From the NCBI RefSeq assembly GCF_039596395.1, contig NZ_JBCNJT010000002.1:434001-498000 (forward strand): a DNA stretch of 64,000 bases, in the 5' to 3' direction. The position numbers and the translations under genes are program-made. This DNA is from Fluviicola sp. Its GTDB lineage: Bacteria; Bacteroidota; Bacteroidia; Flavobacteriales_D; Crocinitomicaceae. Shown here in pieces: positions 8,839-17,237 of this stretch; position 1 is the stretch's first letter; each line of letters begins with the position of its first letter. A model generated the notes under the pieces. That model saw only the letters and a program-made list of their open reading frames with translations, searched no databases and was not told the DNA's origin.

Positions 8839-9801
8839 TTAATTCAATTTTTTGGTTTCAAGACGTTCGTCAACGATGTATTTATTTTGAGAGATCACGG
8901 AGTGACGATTGATCACTCGTGGTCCTTCAATATTCCATTTGGTCTTGTCTTTCTTGTCGAAGCGGCACTCGTTGCAAATCCATGCTGTTTTCCCGTCGAT
9001 GTCTTCGATCTCACCGTATTTGTCCTTGCGGCCTGTTACGCGGTAAATTTCGTCTCCGAACATCCAAACAACTGCTTTTCCGGCACATTTCGTACACTCA
9101 CAGGAAGCTTCCATCGGTTTTAAGAACCACACACGGCTTTTGAAACGGAATGTTTTATCAGTCAATGCTCCTACCGGACATACGTCGATGACGTTCCCCG
9201 AGAAGTCATTATCGATTGCTTTTTCGATGTACGTTGAAATCTCCGCATGATCTCCGCGGTGCAACACCCCGTGAACACGCTGATCCGTCAACTGGTTTGC
9301 CGTGTAAACACAACGGTAGCAAAGGATACAACGGTTCATGTGCAGCTTAATCTTGTCACCGATATCGATCGGATCGAACGTTCTGCGTTTCTCTTCGTAA
9401 CGTGTTCCTTCTTTTCCGTGTTCGAATCCAAGATCCTGCAAGTGACATTCTCCGGCCTGGTCACAGATCGGACAATCCAACGGGTGGTTAATTAGCAAGA
9501 ACTCAGTTACTGCAGCACGGTTATCGTATACACGCTCTGAAGTTTTGTTCTTTACAACCATTCCATCCATTACCGGAGTTGAACACGATGCAACCAATTT
9601 GGGCATCGGGCGCGGATCTGCTGCTGAACCTGCGGCTACTTCCACCAAACAAGTTCTGCATTTTCCACCGCTTCCCTGCAGTTTGCTGTAATAGCACATT
9701 GCAGGAGGAACTACATCTCCACCGATCTTACGAGCAGCATTCAGGATGGTTGTTCCCGGTTCTACTTCTACTTCGATATCGTCAATGATAACTTTTACCA
9801 T
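8839..9801 (-). CDS. nuoG: NADH-quinone oxidoreductase subunit G, short form
   Basis: 320 residues, compared with roughly 700-900 in proteobacterial NuoG. The N-terminal iron-sulfur part is complete: a [2Fe-2S] site (Cys36, Cys48, Cys51, Cys73), the N5 site with His106, Cys110, Cys113 and Cys119, and the N4 site with Cys158, Cys161, Cys164 and Cys208. A further Cys set (Cys234, Cys236, Cys239, Cys276, Cys279) lies where the molybdopterin-type Fe4S4 domain would start, and then the protein ends. The large molybdopterin-like domain is absent. There is no stop-rich or frameshifted remnant downstream: nuoH starts one base later. I read it as a natural compact NuoG, not a broken gene. Confidence 0.93.
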   Translation of the reverse strand: MVKVIIDDIEVEVEPGTTILNAARKIGGDVVPPAMCYYSKLQGSGGKCRTCLVEVAAGSAADPRPMPKLVASCSTPVMDGMVVKNKTSERVYDNRAAVTEFLLINHPLDCPICDQAGECHLQDLGFEHGKEGTRYEEKRRTFDPIDIGDKIKLHMNRCILCYRCVYTANQLTDQRVHGVLHRGDHAEISTYIEKAIDNDFSGNVIDVCPVGALTDKTFRFKSRVWFLKPMEASCECTKCAGKAVVWMFGDEIYRVTGRKDKYGEIEDIDGKTAWICNECRFDKKDKTKWNIEGPRVINRHSVISQNKYIVDERLETKKLN

Positions 9802-9811
9802 GATCTCTGTT

Positions 9812-11155
9812 TTATACTAAAGGCATGTGATTTGACGCAATTCCGAAGTTGCGTTTTACTGCTTCATCCGGATGTGTCACGTGCCATTCAAATTCTTCTC
9901 TAAAATGACGGATTGCTGCTGCTACCGGCCATGCTGCTGCATCACCCAGCGGACAAATCGTATTTCCTTCTATTTTTTTGTTGATCTCTGCCAACAGGTC
10001 AATGTCGTGCATGTGACCTTGTCCGTGCTCCAAACGGCGAAGTACTTTCTCCATCCATCCGGTTCCTTCACGGCAAGGCGAACATTGTCCGCAAGACTCA
10101 TGGGCGTAGAAACGCGCGAAGTTCCAGGTATTCCGAACGATACACTGATCTTCATCAAACACGATGAAACCTCCTGAACCCAACATGGATCCGGTTGCGA
10201 AACCACCTTCAGCCAAACTTTCGTAAGACATCAAACGGTCTGTTCCTTCAGCTGTTTTGGTAATCAGGTTTGCAGGCAGGATCGGAACGGAAGAACCACC
10301 CGGCACGCAAGCCTTGATTTTCTTACCGTTTGCAATACCTCCGCACCACTCGTCGGAGTAAATGAATTCTTCTACGGATAATCCCAGTTCGATTTCGTAA
10401 ACCCCCGGTTTTACCAGGTTTCCACAAGCTGAGATCAATTTGGTACCGGTACTTTTCCCGATACCGATTTTCGCGTATTCAGCACCTCCGTCGTTAACGA
10501 TCGGAACAACTGCTGCGATAGATTCTACGTTGTTTACTACGGTCGGACATCCCCACAATCCTTTTACGGCAGGGAATGGCGGTTTGATGCGCGGGTTTCC
10601 GCGTTTTCCTTCCAGGGATTCGATCAGGGCAGTTTCCTCCCCACAGATGTAAGCTCCACCTCCCGGTGCAATAGCCAAATCCAGGTCGTATCCCGAACCT
10701 AAGATATTTTTCCCCAGGAATCCGTTTGCGTATGCTTCGGCAATTGCTTTTTCCACAATTTCCAACACCCACATGTATTCCCCGCGGATATAAATGTACG
10801 ATTGGTTACATCCCAATGCATAGGAAGAAACGATCATTCCTTCTACCAGCAAATGCGGGATTTTCTCCATCAAGTAACGGTCCTTGAAAGTACCCGGCTC
10901 AGATTCGTCGGCATTACACAATAAGTAACGCGGAACTCCTTCCGGCTTTGCCAGGAAAGACCATTTCATTCCTGTCGGGAAACCTGCTCCTCCGCGACCT
11001 CTCAGTCCGGATGCCTGAACTTCTTCCACCACATTTTGCGGCGACATCGTTTTCAAAGCTTTTTCTACAGAACGGTAACCTCCGTTTCTGCGGTAAACTT
11101 CAAAAGTTTCGATTCCGGGAACGTTTGCATGTTCCAATAATAATTTTCTTCCCAT
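9812..11155 (-). CDS. nuoF: NADH-quinone oxidoreductase subunit F (FMN, NADH site)
   Basis: 447 residues. This subunit accepts hydride from NADH onto FMN and holds cluster N3. Visible motifs: RGRGGAGFPTGMKW (glycine-rich loop), ICNADESEPGTFKDR-type segment (here LLCNADESEPGTFKDR), GGGAYICGEETALIESLEG (FMN/NADH), and SCGQCSPCREGTGWM with a further downstream Cys in NTICPLGDAAAWP for the [4Fe-4S] cluster. nuoE ends two bases before its start. Confidence 0.98.
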   Translation of the reverse strand: MGRKLLLEHANVPGIETFEVYRRNGGYRSVEKALKTMSPQNVVEEVQASGLRGRGGAGFPTGMKWSFLAKPEGVPRYLLCNADESEPGTFKDRYLMEKIPHLLVEGMIVSSYALGCNQSYIYIRGEYMWVLEIVEKAIAEAYANGFLGKNILGSGYDLDLAIAPGGGAYICGEETALIESLEGKRGNPRIKPPFPAVKGLWGCPTVVNNVESIAAVVPIVNDGGAEYAKIGIGKSTGTKLISACGNLVKPGVYEIELGLSVEEFIYSDEWCGGIANGKKIKACVPGGSSVPILPANLITKTAEGTDRLMSYESLAEGGFATGSMLGSGGFIVFDEDQCIVRNTWNFARFYAHESCGQCSPCREGTGWMEKVLRRLEHGQGHMHDIDLLAEINKKIEGNTICPLGDAAAWPVAAAIRHFREEFEWHVTHPDEAVKRNFGIASNHMPLV

Positions 11156-11157
11156 TC

Positions 11158-11694
11158 CTATTTCTCTGAATGTTCTTTACGCAAGGTGTCCAATAACTCG
11201 TCTACTTTCGCAGGAGTCAAATGTTCGTGGTAGTGCTTTCCGCATTGCAGCATCGGCCCGTAACCACAAGCTCCCAAACATTCGGCAGTTTTCAATGTAA
11301 ACATTCCGTCTGCTGAAGTCTGGCCAACTTTGATATCTAATTTGTTCTCGATGTATTCGATGATCTGATCCGAACCAACCAACATACATGGCCCCGTTCT
11401 GCACACTTCCAAAACAACTTTCCCAGGTTTTTCAATGTTAAACATGGTATAGAAAGTGGCTACTTCGTATACTTCGATCGGTTGGATATTCAACAAGCGG
11501 GCAACGTAATTCATGGTCGGAACGCTTAACCAGCCTCCGAACTCTTCTTCTGCCAAATGAAGAATACGCATCAACGCACTTTTCTGTTTTCCTTCCGGAT
11601 ACATGCTGATGAAGCGTTGTACTTCCAACAATTTTTCAGCGCTAAACTCCGGTTCAGGCTGATCTGTATAATTATGTGTAACTGATATACTCAT
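11158..11694 (-). CDS. nuoE: NADH-quinone oxidoreductase subunit E ([2Fe-2S])
   Basis: 178 residues from the ATG at 11694 (MSISVTHNYTDQ). That start lies just after the nuoD stop; an upstream ATG at 11718 would overlap nuoD and adds no conserved sequence. NuoE is a thioredoxin-fold subunit carrying cluster N1a. The four Cys ligands are seen in CRTGPC and CLGACG. Typical family helices FGGWLSVPTMNYVARLL and YEVATFYTMF are present. Confidence 0.96.
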   Translation of the reverse strand: MSISVTHNYTDQPEPEFSAEKLLEVQRFISMYPEGKQKSALMRILHLAEEEFGGWLSVPTMNYVARLLNIQPIEVYEVATFYTMFNIEKPGKVVLEVCRTGPCMLVGSDQIIEYIENKLDIKVGQTSADGMFTLKTAECLGACGYGPMLQCGKHYHEHLTPAKVDELLDTLRKEHSEK

Positions 11695-11695
11695 C

Positions 11696-12913
11696 TTATG
11701 CGTCCAATTCTCCTGCAATCACATTCAAACTACTTAAGGTCAAAACGGCATCTGAGATGGTTTGCCCTTTAATCATTTCCGGATATGCCTGGTAGTAAAT
11801 AAAACAAGGTCTTCTAAACTGAAGTCTGTATGGTGTTCTTCCTCCGTCTGAAATCAGGTGGAACCCTAATTCCCCGTTTCCACCTTCAACCGCGTGGTAA
11901 ACTTCTCCGACCGGAACCGGTGTTTCACCCATTACGATTTTGAAGTGGTAGATCAACGCTTCCATTTTCGTATAAACGTCTGCTTTCGGAGGCAAATAGA
12001 ATTCAGGAACGTCCGGTGAAAAGTGTTTTCCTTCCGGCATGTTCTTATACGCCTGCTCAATGATTCTCAAACTCTGACGCACTTCTTCCTGGCGCACACA
12101 GAAACGGTCGTAAGTGTCTCCATGTGTTCCGACAGGGATTTCAAAGTCGAAATCTTCGTAGGAAGAATAAGGTGTCATCACTCTTACATCGTAATCCACA
12201 CCTGCCGCACGCAAGTTTGGCCCCGTGAATCCGTAATCCATTGCACGCTCTGCGCTGATTGGCCCGGCTTTAATGGTACGGTCCATGAAAATACGGTTAC
12301 GCAATAACAGGTCGTCGAACTCCTGGAAACGCTTCGGGAATTCCTGAAGGAATTTCTTTAATTTCGTGTGGAACGCCGGTGAAAAATCGCGCTCAAATCC
12401 TCCGATACGGCCGATGTTGGTGGTCAAACGTGCACCACATACTTCTTCGTACAATTCGTAGATTTTTTCACGCTCCTGGAACATGTAGGTAAATCCCGTC
12501 AATGCCCCGGTATCCACCCCGATTACCGAGTTACAAACCAAATGGTCTGCAATGCGCGCCAATTCCATGATGATCACACGCATGTAATCCACTTTCTTCG
12601 GCACCTGCACCCCGATCAGTTTTTCCATCGTCATTTCCCAACCCATGTTGTTGATCGGGGAAGAACAATAGTTCAATCGGTCTGTGATCGGTGTAATCTG
12701 GTTGTAAGGCCTTCTTTCAGCCAGCTTTTCAAAAGCACGGTGAATGTAACCTACTGTTTGAACCGAATCCAGGATTTTCTCACCGTCAACGGTCAACACG
12801 TTCTGGAAAATTCCGTGTGTTGCCGGGTGAGTCGGCCCAAGGTTCAGCGTCGCGATTTGTCCGTCGATGGTTTCATCGGCAAACAGGCTTTTGTTATTTG
12901 GAGTATCGCTCAT
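11696..12913 (-). CDS. nuoD: NADH-quinone oxidoreductase subunit D (49 kDa)
   Basis: 405 residues, the NiFe-hydrogenase-related core subunit that lines the quinone pocket. Landmarks: LGPTHPATHGIFQNVLTVDGE, GYIHRAFEKLAERRPYNQI, DRLNYCSSPINNMGW, GRIGGFERDFSP and the C-terminal GELDA. It is separate from nuoC, unlike the nuoCD fusion of E. coli. nuoC lies 10 bases upstream. Confidence 0.98.
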   Translation of the reverse strand: MSDTPNNKSLFADETIDGQIATLNLGPTHPATHGIFQNVLTVDGEKILDSVQTVGYIHRAFEKLAERRPYNQITPITDRLNYCSSPINNMGWEMTMEKLIGVQVPKKVDYMRVIIMELARIADHLVCNSVIGVDTGALTGFTYMFQEREKIYELYEEVCGARLTTNIGRIGGFERDFSPAFHTKLKKFLQEFPKRFQEFDDLLLRNRIFMDRTIKAGPISAERAMDYGFTGPNLRAAGVDYDVRVMTPYSSYEDFDFEIPVGTHGDTYDRFCVRQEEVRQSLRIIEQAYKNMPEGKHFSPDVPEFYLPPKADVYTKMEALIYHFKIVMGETPVPVGEVYHAVEGGNGELGFHLISDGGRTPYRLQFRRPCFIYYQAYPEMIKGQTISDAVLTLSSLNVIAGELDA

Positions 12914-12923
12914 AGTTTTTTAA

Positions 12924-13430
12924 TTACCGACCGAAGAAGCGATCGTCTTTATCTTCTCTTGTTGCATCTTCCAAATGGTATTCTTTACGCATCGGGAAGT
13001 AATCCATATCGTCTTCATTCAGGATACGAGTCAGGTTCGGATGTCCTTCGAAAATTATCCCGAAGAAATCATACGATTCACGCTCCTGCCAGTCAGCTCC
13101 TACATAAATATCCGTAATGGACTGAATGCTCGGGTTTTCGATCGGAAGAAATGCACGAACGCGTAAACGCACATTGTTCACGAAGGAATGCAGGTGATAG
13201 TTTACACAGATCTCGCGTCCTTTATCGTTTGGAAAATGAGCTCCACCGATCAGGGTCAGGAAAGAAACTTTCAAAACCTCATCTGTTTTCAACCATTGGA
13301 TCAAATCATGAGCTTTCGCAGCTTCAATCTCGATGGTCAATAATCCGTAAGGTTCTTCGGCATTGCGAACAGCTTCTCCGAATTTTCCCTGGATACGGCT
13401 CAGTACCGCTTCGTTTGTCAAATTACTCAT
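12924..13430 (-). CDS. nuoC: NADH-quinone oxidoreductase subunit C (30 kDa)
   Basis: 168 residues. Peripheral-arm subunit without cofactors. The C-terminal family signature is clear: DWQERESYDFFGIIFEGHPNLTRIL, followed by YFPMRKEYHLED. The start overlaps the nuoB stop by 8 bases, so coupling is likely. Confidence 0.96.
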   Translation of the reverse strand: MSNLTNEAVLSRIQGKFGEAVRNAEEPYGLLTIEIEAAKAHDLIQWLKTDEVLKVSFLTLIGGAHFPNDKGREICVNYHLHSFVNNVRLRVRAFLPIENPSIQSITDIYVGADWQERESYDFFGIIFEGHPNLTRILNEDDMDYFPMRKEYHLEDATREDKDDRFFGR

Positions 13431-13971
13431 CGTTCAAATCGTATTTCTTCAACAAATGCTTGTATTCATCCGAATAACGTCGGCGCAATGATTCGTTTTT
13501 CACCAAACGGTGAATGTTCATACATCCTTCGATGATTTGCTCGGGTCTTGGCGGACATCCCGGAACGTAAACGTCTACCGGAATCACGCGGTCAATTCCC
13601 TGCAATACGGAGTATGTATCAAAAATTCCCCCCGAACAAGCGCATGCACCCACAGAAAGAACCCATTTCGGCTCTGCCATTTGTTCGTAAACCTGTTTCA
13701 GGATCGGAGCCAGTTTTTTGGAGATTGTACCGGCAACGATCAACAGATCTGCCTGGCGTGGAGAAAAGGACATACGTTCCATTCCGAAACGCGCCACGTC
13801 GTAGTTACTCCCCATTGTTCCCATGTATTCGATACCACAGCAAGAGGTAGCAAACGGCAGGGGCCACACGGAATTTGCACGAGCAGCTCCGATGACCTTG
13901 TCAAGCATGGTCAATTGGAACCCTTCTCCGTTAATGGTTTCTACACCATTGATAATTTCTACTTTTCCCAT
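13423..13971 (-). CDS. nuoB: NADH-quinone oxidoreductase subunit B (cluster N2)
   Basis: 182 residues. Holds cluster N2, the last iron-sulfur centre before quinone. All four ligand positions can be seen: the tandem Cys in FATSCCGIEYMG, the Cys in SVGACACSGG, and the Cys in YVPGCPPRPEQIIEG. The start overlaps nuoA by 13 bases. Confidence 0.98.
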   Translation of the reverse strand: MGKVEIINGVETINGEGFQLTMLDKVIGAARANSVWPLPFATSCCGIEYMGTMGSNYDVARFGMERMSFSPRQADLLIVAGTISKKLAPILKQVYEQMAEPKWVLSVGACACSGGIFDTYSVLQGIDRVIPVDVYVPGCPPRPEQIIEGCMNIHRLVKNESLRRRYSDEYKHLLKKYDLNDE

Positions 13972-14324
13972 TCTAAAGCACCTTTTTTAAGTACGTAGAA
14001 AAATCCGGTCAGGAAGAATGCTACGAAAACAATTACCGCGATCAATCCGTCGGACTGCAGGAATTTAAAATTCACCGCGTACGGGTAGAAGAAGATTACT
14101 TCCACGTCGAACAGTACGAACAAAATTGCGGTTAATAAATAACGAATGGAGATCGGAAAACGAGCGTTTCCAACTTCTTCAATACCACACTCCCAGTTGG
14201 CATTTTTCTTTTTTCCGAATAGTTTGGGACCCAACATCGGGGCAACTACCAAAACCATTACAACAAAGCCCAGGGCAACACCTGCCTGGAGCAATATCGG
14301 TAAGTAATCTTCTGCAGAAGACAT
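13959..14324 (-). CDS. nuoA: NADH-quinone oxidoreductase subunit A
   Basis: 121 residues, three membrane segments. First gene of the complex I operon. The loop NANWECGIEEVGNARFPISIRYLL matches the conserved NuoA loop (normally YECGxEP..), and the FDVEVIFFYPYAV helix carries the conserved acidic residues. A 260-bp intergenic region upstream should hold the operon promoter. Confidence 0.96.
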   Translation of the reverse strand: MSSAEDYLPILLQAGVALGFVVMVLVVAPMLGPKLFGKKKNANWECGIEEVGNARFPISIRYLLTAILFVLFDVEVIFFYPYAVNFKFLQSDGLIAVIVFVAFFLTGFFYVLKKGALEWEK

Positions 14325-14389
14325 AATCTCTAATTTTTAAGACAGGCGAATTTAATACTTTTTAACAAGACAAAACCGCGAAAAAAACT

Positions 14390-14408
14390 ATTTAGATTTA
14401 ATCTAAAT
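14390..14408. promoter_or_regulatory. Palindrome upstream of the nuo operon (possible operator)
   Basis: A perfect inverted repeat with 9-bp arms around one base (ATTTAGATT-T-AATCTAAAT), 66 bases upstream of the nuoA start. Downstream of it on the minus strand is a weak promoter-like sequence: TTG, a 16-base spacer, then TAAATTCG, one mismatch from TAnnTTTG. AT-rich palindromes can arise by chance, so the regulatory reading is tentative. Confidence 0.35.
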
Positions 14409-14584
14409 TACAGGGTAAATACTTTTAAAACCCAGTAAAACCGTTGGTCGAAGAAAAGGTTTTGTAGAGCGATGATAAAGGCGTATTGATGTGATGGGAT
14501 CTAAAAGGAGTGGTGTGAAAATGAAAATGTTAAAAGATTTTTTTAACGAATTTCCAGTTCATTTTATGAAAAAATTTCTTGATT

Positions 14585-15148
14585 TCACCAATCACTGTTC
14601 AAAGGAATAGTGACAGTCAGATTGAAGTAATCGTTGTTCAGCCCGAACGGATTCCGTTTCGACCCGAAGGAATGCAGGTATGTGATATCCAGGAAACTCA
14701 GGAGCGAAAATCCGATTTCTGCAGAAAAGCGGTGTTCGGAATCGGATTTGAAATCGGTAAGATAGGAGTAACCCACTCTTGCCAGGAAAACGGCGTAACG
14801 GCCCTCAAACGTAAGCTTCGGTACATAAACCGCGGATTTAGTGAGCCGGAAGTCCATTCCCGCCGCAAATCCGATGTGTGCCTCGGGGATGTAGCCGATA
14901 TTGTGCCACATAAATGCTCCGGAAACCCCAAGGAAGCCGTGTTTTCCCTGCATGTAACTGACCCGGGGGCCGGTCCAGAATGTATCGAAATAGCCATTGT
15001 GTATGCGCATGCTGCGAATAACACTTTCGCGAGACGCCGCAGGCAACCCGGATCCTTCCGAAAACCGGTCTGTTTGAGCGTGGCTGCCAGTTGACAGGAA
15101 CCAGCTTAAAACAATCAGGAAAAACAACACATTACCGGATAACTTCAT
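14585..15148 (-). CDS. Exported outer-membrane-like protein, unknown function
   Basis: 187 residues from the ATG at 15148, chosen because a signal peptide follows at once (MKLSGNVLFFLIVLSWFLST, ending in SHAQ). An upstream ATG at 15166 adds six residues. The mature part alternates hydrophobic and polar residues with many aromatics (GPRVSYMQGKHGFLGVSGAFMW, FEGRYAVFLARVGYSYL, FNLTVTIPL at the end), which suggests an 8-strand outer-membrane barrel. No catalytic motif is seen. It stands alone, convergent with nothing close, with about 260 bases to nuoA. Confidence 0.65.
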   Translation of the reverse strand: MKLSGNVLFFLIVLSWFLSTGSHAQTDRFSEGSGLPAASRESVIRSMRIHNGYFDTFWTGPRVSYMQGKHGFLGVSGAFMWHNIGYIPEAHIGFAAGMDFRLTKSAVYVPKLTFEGRYAVFLARVGYSYLTDFKSDSEHRFSAEIGFSLLSFLDITYLHSFGSKRNPFGLNNDYFNLTVTIPLNSDW

Positions 15149-15319
15149 TTCATTTGGTTTCTGCAAACTTGCGAAAATGATTCGAGATTGTTGTTGCGAT
15201 TTTCCGTACTTGAAATGAATGACTAGTTAGTAGTCTGAATAACCCGCAAAAACATTTGTCTGCTTCGCCGACCCTGAAAATTTCATCCTCCTCTTTAACA
15301 AACAGCCCGGTTTGCTGCA

Positions 15320-15560
15320 CAGTGACTTCCGTTGCCCGCAGATTGACTTCGGTTCACTTTCCACGAGCATCGGTTCGTTGGATATTGGCTTGGGTTTGTT
15401 TTCTACGAGCATCGGTTTGGCGGAAGATTGATGTAGGTTCGCTTTCCACGAACATAAGTTGGTTGGAGATTGACTTCGGTTTACTTTCCACGAACATAAG
15501 TTGGTTGGAGATTGACTTCGGTTTACTTTCCACGAGCAGAGGTTGACGGGAGATTAACAA
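15320..15560. repeat. Degenerate tandem repeat, unit about 42 bp
   Basis: Five units can be aligned: about 15320-15361, 15362-15403, 15404-15446 (43 bp), 15447-15488 and 15489-15530, then a partial unit. The last two full units differ little or not at all. The common core is GGAGATTGACTTCGGTTT. Shorter derivatives (TGGAGATT, GAGATTAACA) continue to about 15660. Open frames run through it on both strands, but the 43-bp unit shifts the minus-strand frame, so I do not call a gene. The whole gap 15149-15678 holds no other feature that I can support. Confidence 0.7.
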
Positions 15561-15678
15561 AGGCTTCCGAGTTATTAACAAAAGTCTCTGCGCTATTAAC
15601 AAAGGTTCGTTGGAGATTGACTTGGGTTTGCTGGAGATTAACAGAGGTTGGCCGGAGATTTAGTGGTCTTGTGGTTCA

Positions 15679-15909
15679 GGAGAGACTCGCTTTGCTAATC
15701 TCAAAATATCCTTACGAATCTGTAGTTGTTTCCTTCACCCGTTTGCTCCCACTGGGGTAATCCAAAGTGGAACGGTACATAACCACCGGTACATTCGGAA
15801 TTCCTTGTCCCGTAACAGGGTTCAAAACACGGCCTTTTATGGTCATATTCTTCCCGAATTTGGTGCAACCCAAAACAAAAATCAAAATTGAGAATAGCAG
15901 TAAGCGCAT
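15679..15909 (-). pseudogene. Truncated third copy of the TKFGKNMT lipoprotein gene
   Basis: From the ATG at 15909 it encodes a lipoprotein signal (MRLLLFSILIFVLGC), then the family's CTKFGKNMTIKGRVLNPVTG and VPVVMYRSTLDYPSG. The frame stops at a TAA near 15712 where the intact neighbour has GAA (...TTNSEGYF): a single G-to-T nonsense change. Homology to the next gene then continues out of use to about 15679 and is cut off beside the repeat tract, so the last two thirds are missing. The surviving ~190 bp are almost identical to the gene at 15914-16576, with about six differences, which points to a recent duplication. It begins four bases after the stop of that gene. Confidence 0.8.
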
Positions 15910-15913
15910 AGAA

Positions 15914-16576
15914 TCAATAGTTGATATTCCAAATTTTAGTCTCTCCTTCACTTAAATAGATACTATCTCTTTTTGCAGTTACAATTCCATTCTTTGTAAC
16001 AGTTCCATTATACTTATACCAACCCATTGGAGCTTTATTCATATTCCCTGTTTGATTTATACACCCCATATAAACCGCTGGGTTAGGAACATTATCATAA
16101 AAACCAACAATTGAATGAGTTCTGTAAATTTTTAATTCATCGTTTGAGTCAAAACAAGAAGTGTTATTAATATTAATCTGTAGGTTTCCATAAGGTACTG
16201 CGTAAAAATCGGCATGCATGGTTTTACCCTTTTTAACACTGATGGTAAAAGCATCAAACAAAGGAATGTCATCCTTCTTTTCCCAACCTATAATATAATA
16301 GTCACCTACTTCGGTTACATGACAAGTCAGGTAACATTTGGAGAGACTCGCTTTGCTAATCTCAAAATATCCTTCCGAATTTGTGGTCGTTTCTTTCACC
16401 CGTTTGCTCCCACTGGGGTAATCCAAAGTGGAACGGTACATAACCACCGGTACATTCGGAATTCCTTGTCCCGTAACAGGGTTCAAAACACGGCCCTTTA
16501 TGGTCATATTCTTCCCGAATTTGGTGCAGGAAGAAAATATTGACAATATCAAAACGAGAATGAAAACAGACTTCAT
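15914..16576 (-). CDS. Lipoprotein with carboxypeptidase-regulatory-like domain, paralog 2
   Basis: 220 residues from the ATG at 16576, selected because it opens a lipoprotein signal (MKSVFILVLILSIFSSC, lipobox SSC). A longer frame from 16654 would overlap the upstream gene. After the lipid Cys comes TKFGKNMTIKGRVLNPVTG and a beta-sandwich region (EGYFEISKASL, FDAFTISVKKGKTMHADFYAVPYG) like transthyretin/carboxypeptidase regulatory domains. Residues 40-150 closely match the gene upstream at 16578-17237, while the C-terminal third differs (MGCINQTGNMNKAPMGWYKY). The start lies one base after the upstream stop, so the pair is probably translated together. Predicted outer-membrane or periplasmic lipoprotein; function unknown. 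Confidence 0.75.
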   Translation of the reverse strand: MKSVFILVLILSIFSSCTKFGKNMTIKGRVLNPVTGQGIPNVPVVMYRSTLDYPSGSKRVKETTTNSEGYFEISKASLSKCYLTCHVTEVGDYYIIGWEKKDDIPLFDAFTISVKKGKTMHADFYAVPYGNLQININNTSCFDSNDELKIYRTHSIVGFYDNVPNPAVYMGCINQTGNMNKAPMGWYKYNGTVTKNGIVTAKRDSIYLSEGETKIWNINY

Positions 16577-16577
16577 A

Positions 16578-17237
16578 TCAATAGTCAATATTATAATATG
16601 CCTGACCATTTGCAGGAACACTGACAATATGAGTATAGTCATTACTTGTGCCATTCCTTATTACTGTCCATTCAACTAAATACTCGCCACTTGGAACCTT
16701 AGCGAAAACCCCATCATTATCATAACAGCCTGTTAAAGTGAATGGTTGAAAGACAGAAATTCCATTTAGTGAGACGTAGCTTCTTTTATAAATCAGGGTA
16801 TCATTTGCCCCTTGGCAATTTACGTTATGAATACTGATTTTAAGTTCTCCGTATGGTACAGCATAATAATCCGCATGCATGGTTTTACCCTTTTTAATAC
16901 TGATAGTAAAAGCATCAAACAAAGGAATGTCATCCTTCTTCTCCCAACCTATCGGATAATAATCGCCCACTTCCGTTACATTACACGTTAAGTAACACTT
17001 AGAAAGGCTTGCCTTACTAATCTCAAAATACCCTTCCGAATCTGTCTTTGTTTCTTTTACTTTTTTCTTTCCACTGGGATAATCCAGTGTAGAACGATAC
17101 ATGATCAAAGGTGCATTTGGAATTTTTTCACCCGTAATTGGATTCAATACTCTTCCTTTCACTGTCATATTTTTCCCGAATTTGGTGCAACCTCCAACAA
17201 ATAGGAATACCAAACTAAAAATTGCCAATTGCTTCAT
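16578..17237 (-). CDS. Lipoprotein with carboxypeptidase-regulatory-like domain, paralog 1
   Basis: 219 residues. Signal peptide with lipobox (MKQLAIFSLVFLFVGGC). The family block CTKFGKNMTVKGRVLNPITG, then KKVKETKTDSEGYFEISK and a conserved TISIKKGKTMHADYYAVPYG, followed by a variable C-terminal part with two Cys. Its ATG overlaps the TGA of the 978-residue T9SS gene upstream as ATGA, which is a strong sign of translational coupling. Placement after a large secreted protein, plus the duplication, suggests a role linked to that protein (inference). Confidence 0.78.
   Translation of the reverse strand: MKQLAIFSLVFLFVGGCTKFGKNMTVKGRVLNPITGEKIPNAPLIMYRSTLDYPSGKKKVKETKTDSEGYFEISKASLSKCYLTCNVTEVGDYYPIGWEKKDDIPLFDAFTISIKKGKTMHADYYAVPYGELKISIHNVNCQGANDTLIYKRSYVSLNGISVFQPFTLTGCYDNDGVFAKVPSGEYLVEWTVIRNGTSNDYTHIVSVPANGQAYYNIDY

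Noticed and set aside
8839-9801. nuoG as a truncated pseudogene
   Set aside because: The frame is clean, cluster ligands are intact, spacing to nuoH is one base, and short NuoG is usual in this phylum.
12542-13117. 191-codon plus-strand frame
   Set aside because: It lies antisense to nuoD and nuoC, which are certain; the translation has no recognisable domain.
15227-15760. Several 60-96 codon frames through the 42-bp repeats
   Set aside because: Overlapping frames on both strands, a frame shift between units, no start context and no signal; treated as a DNA repeat.
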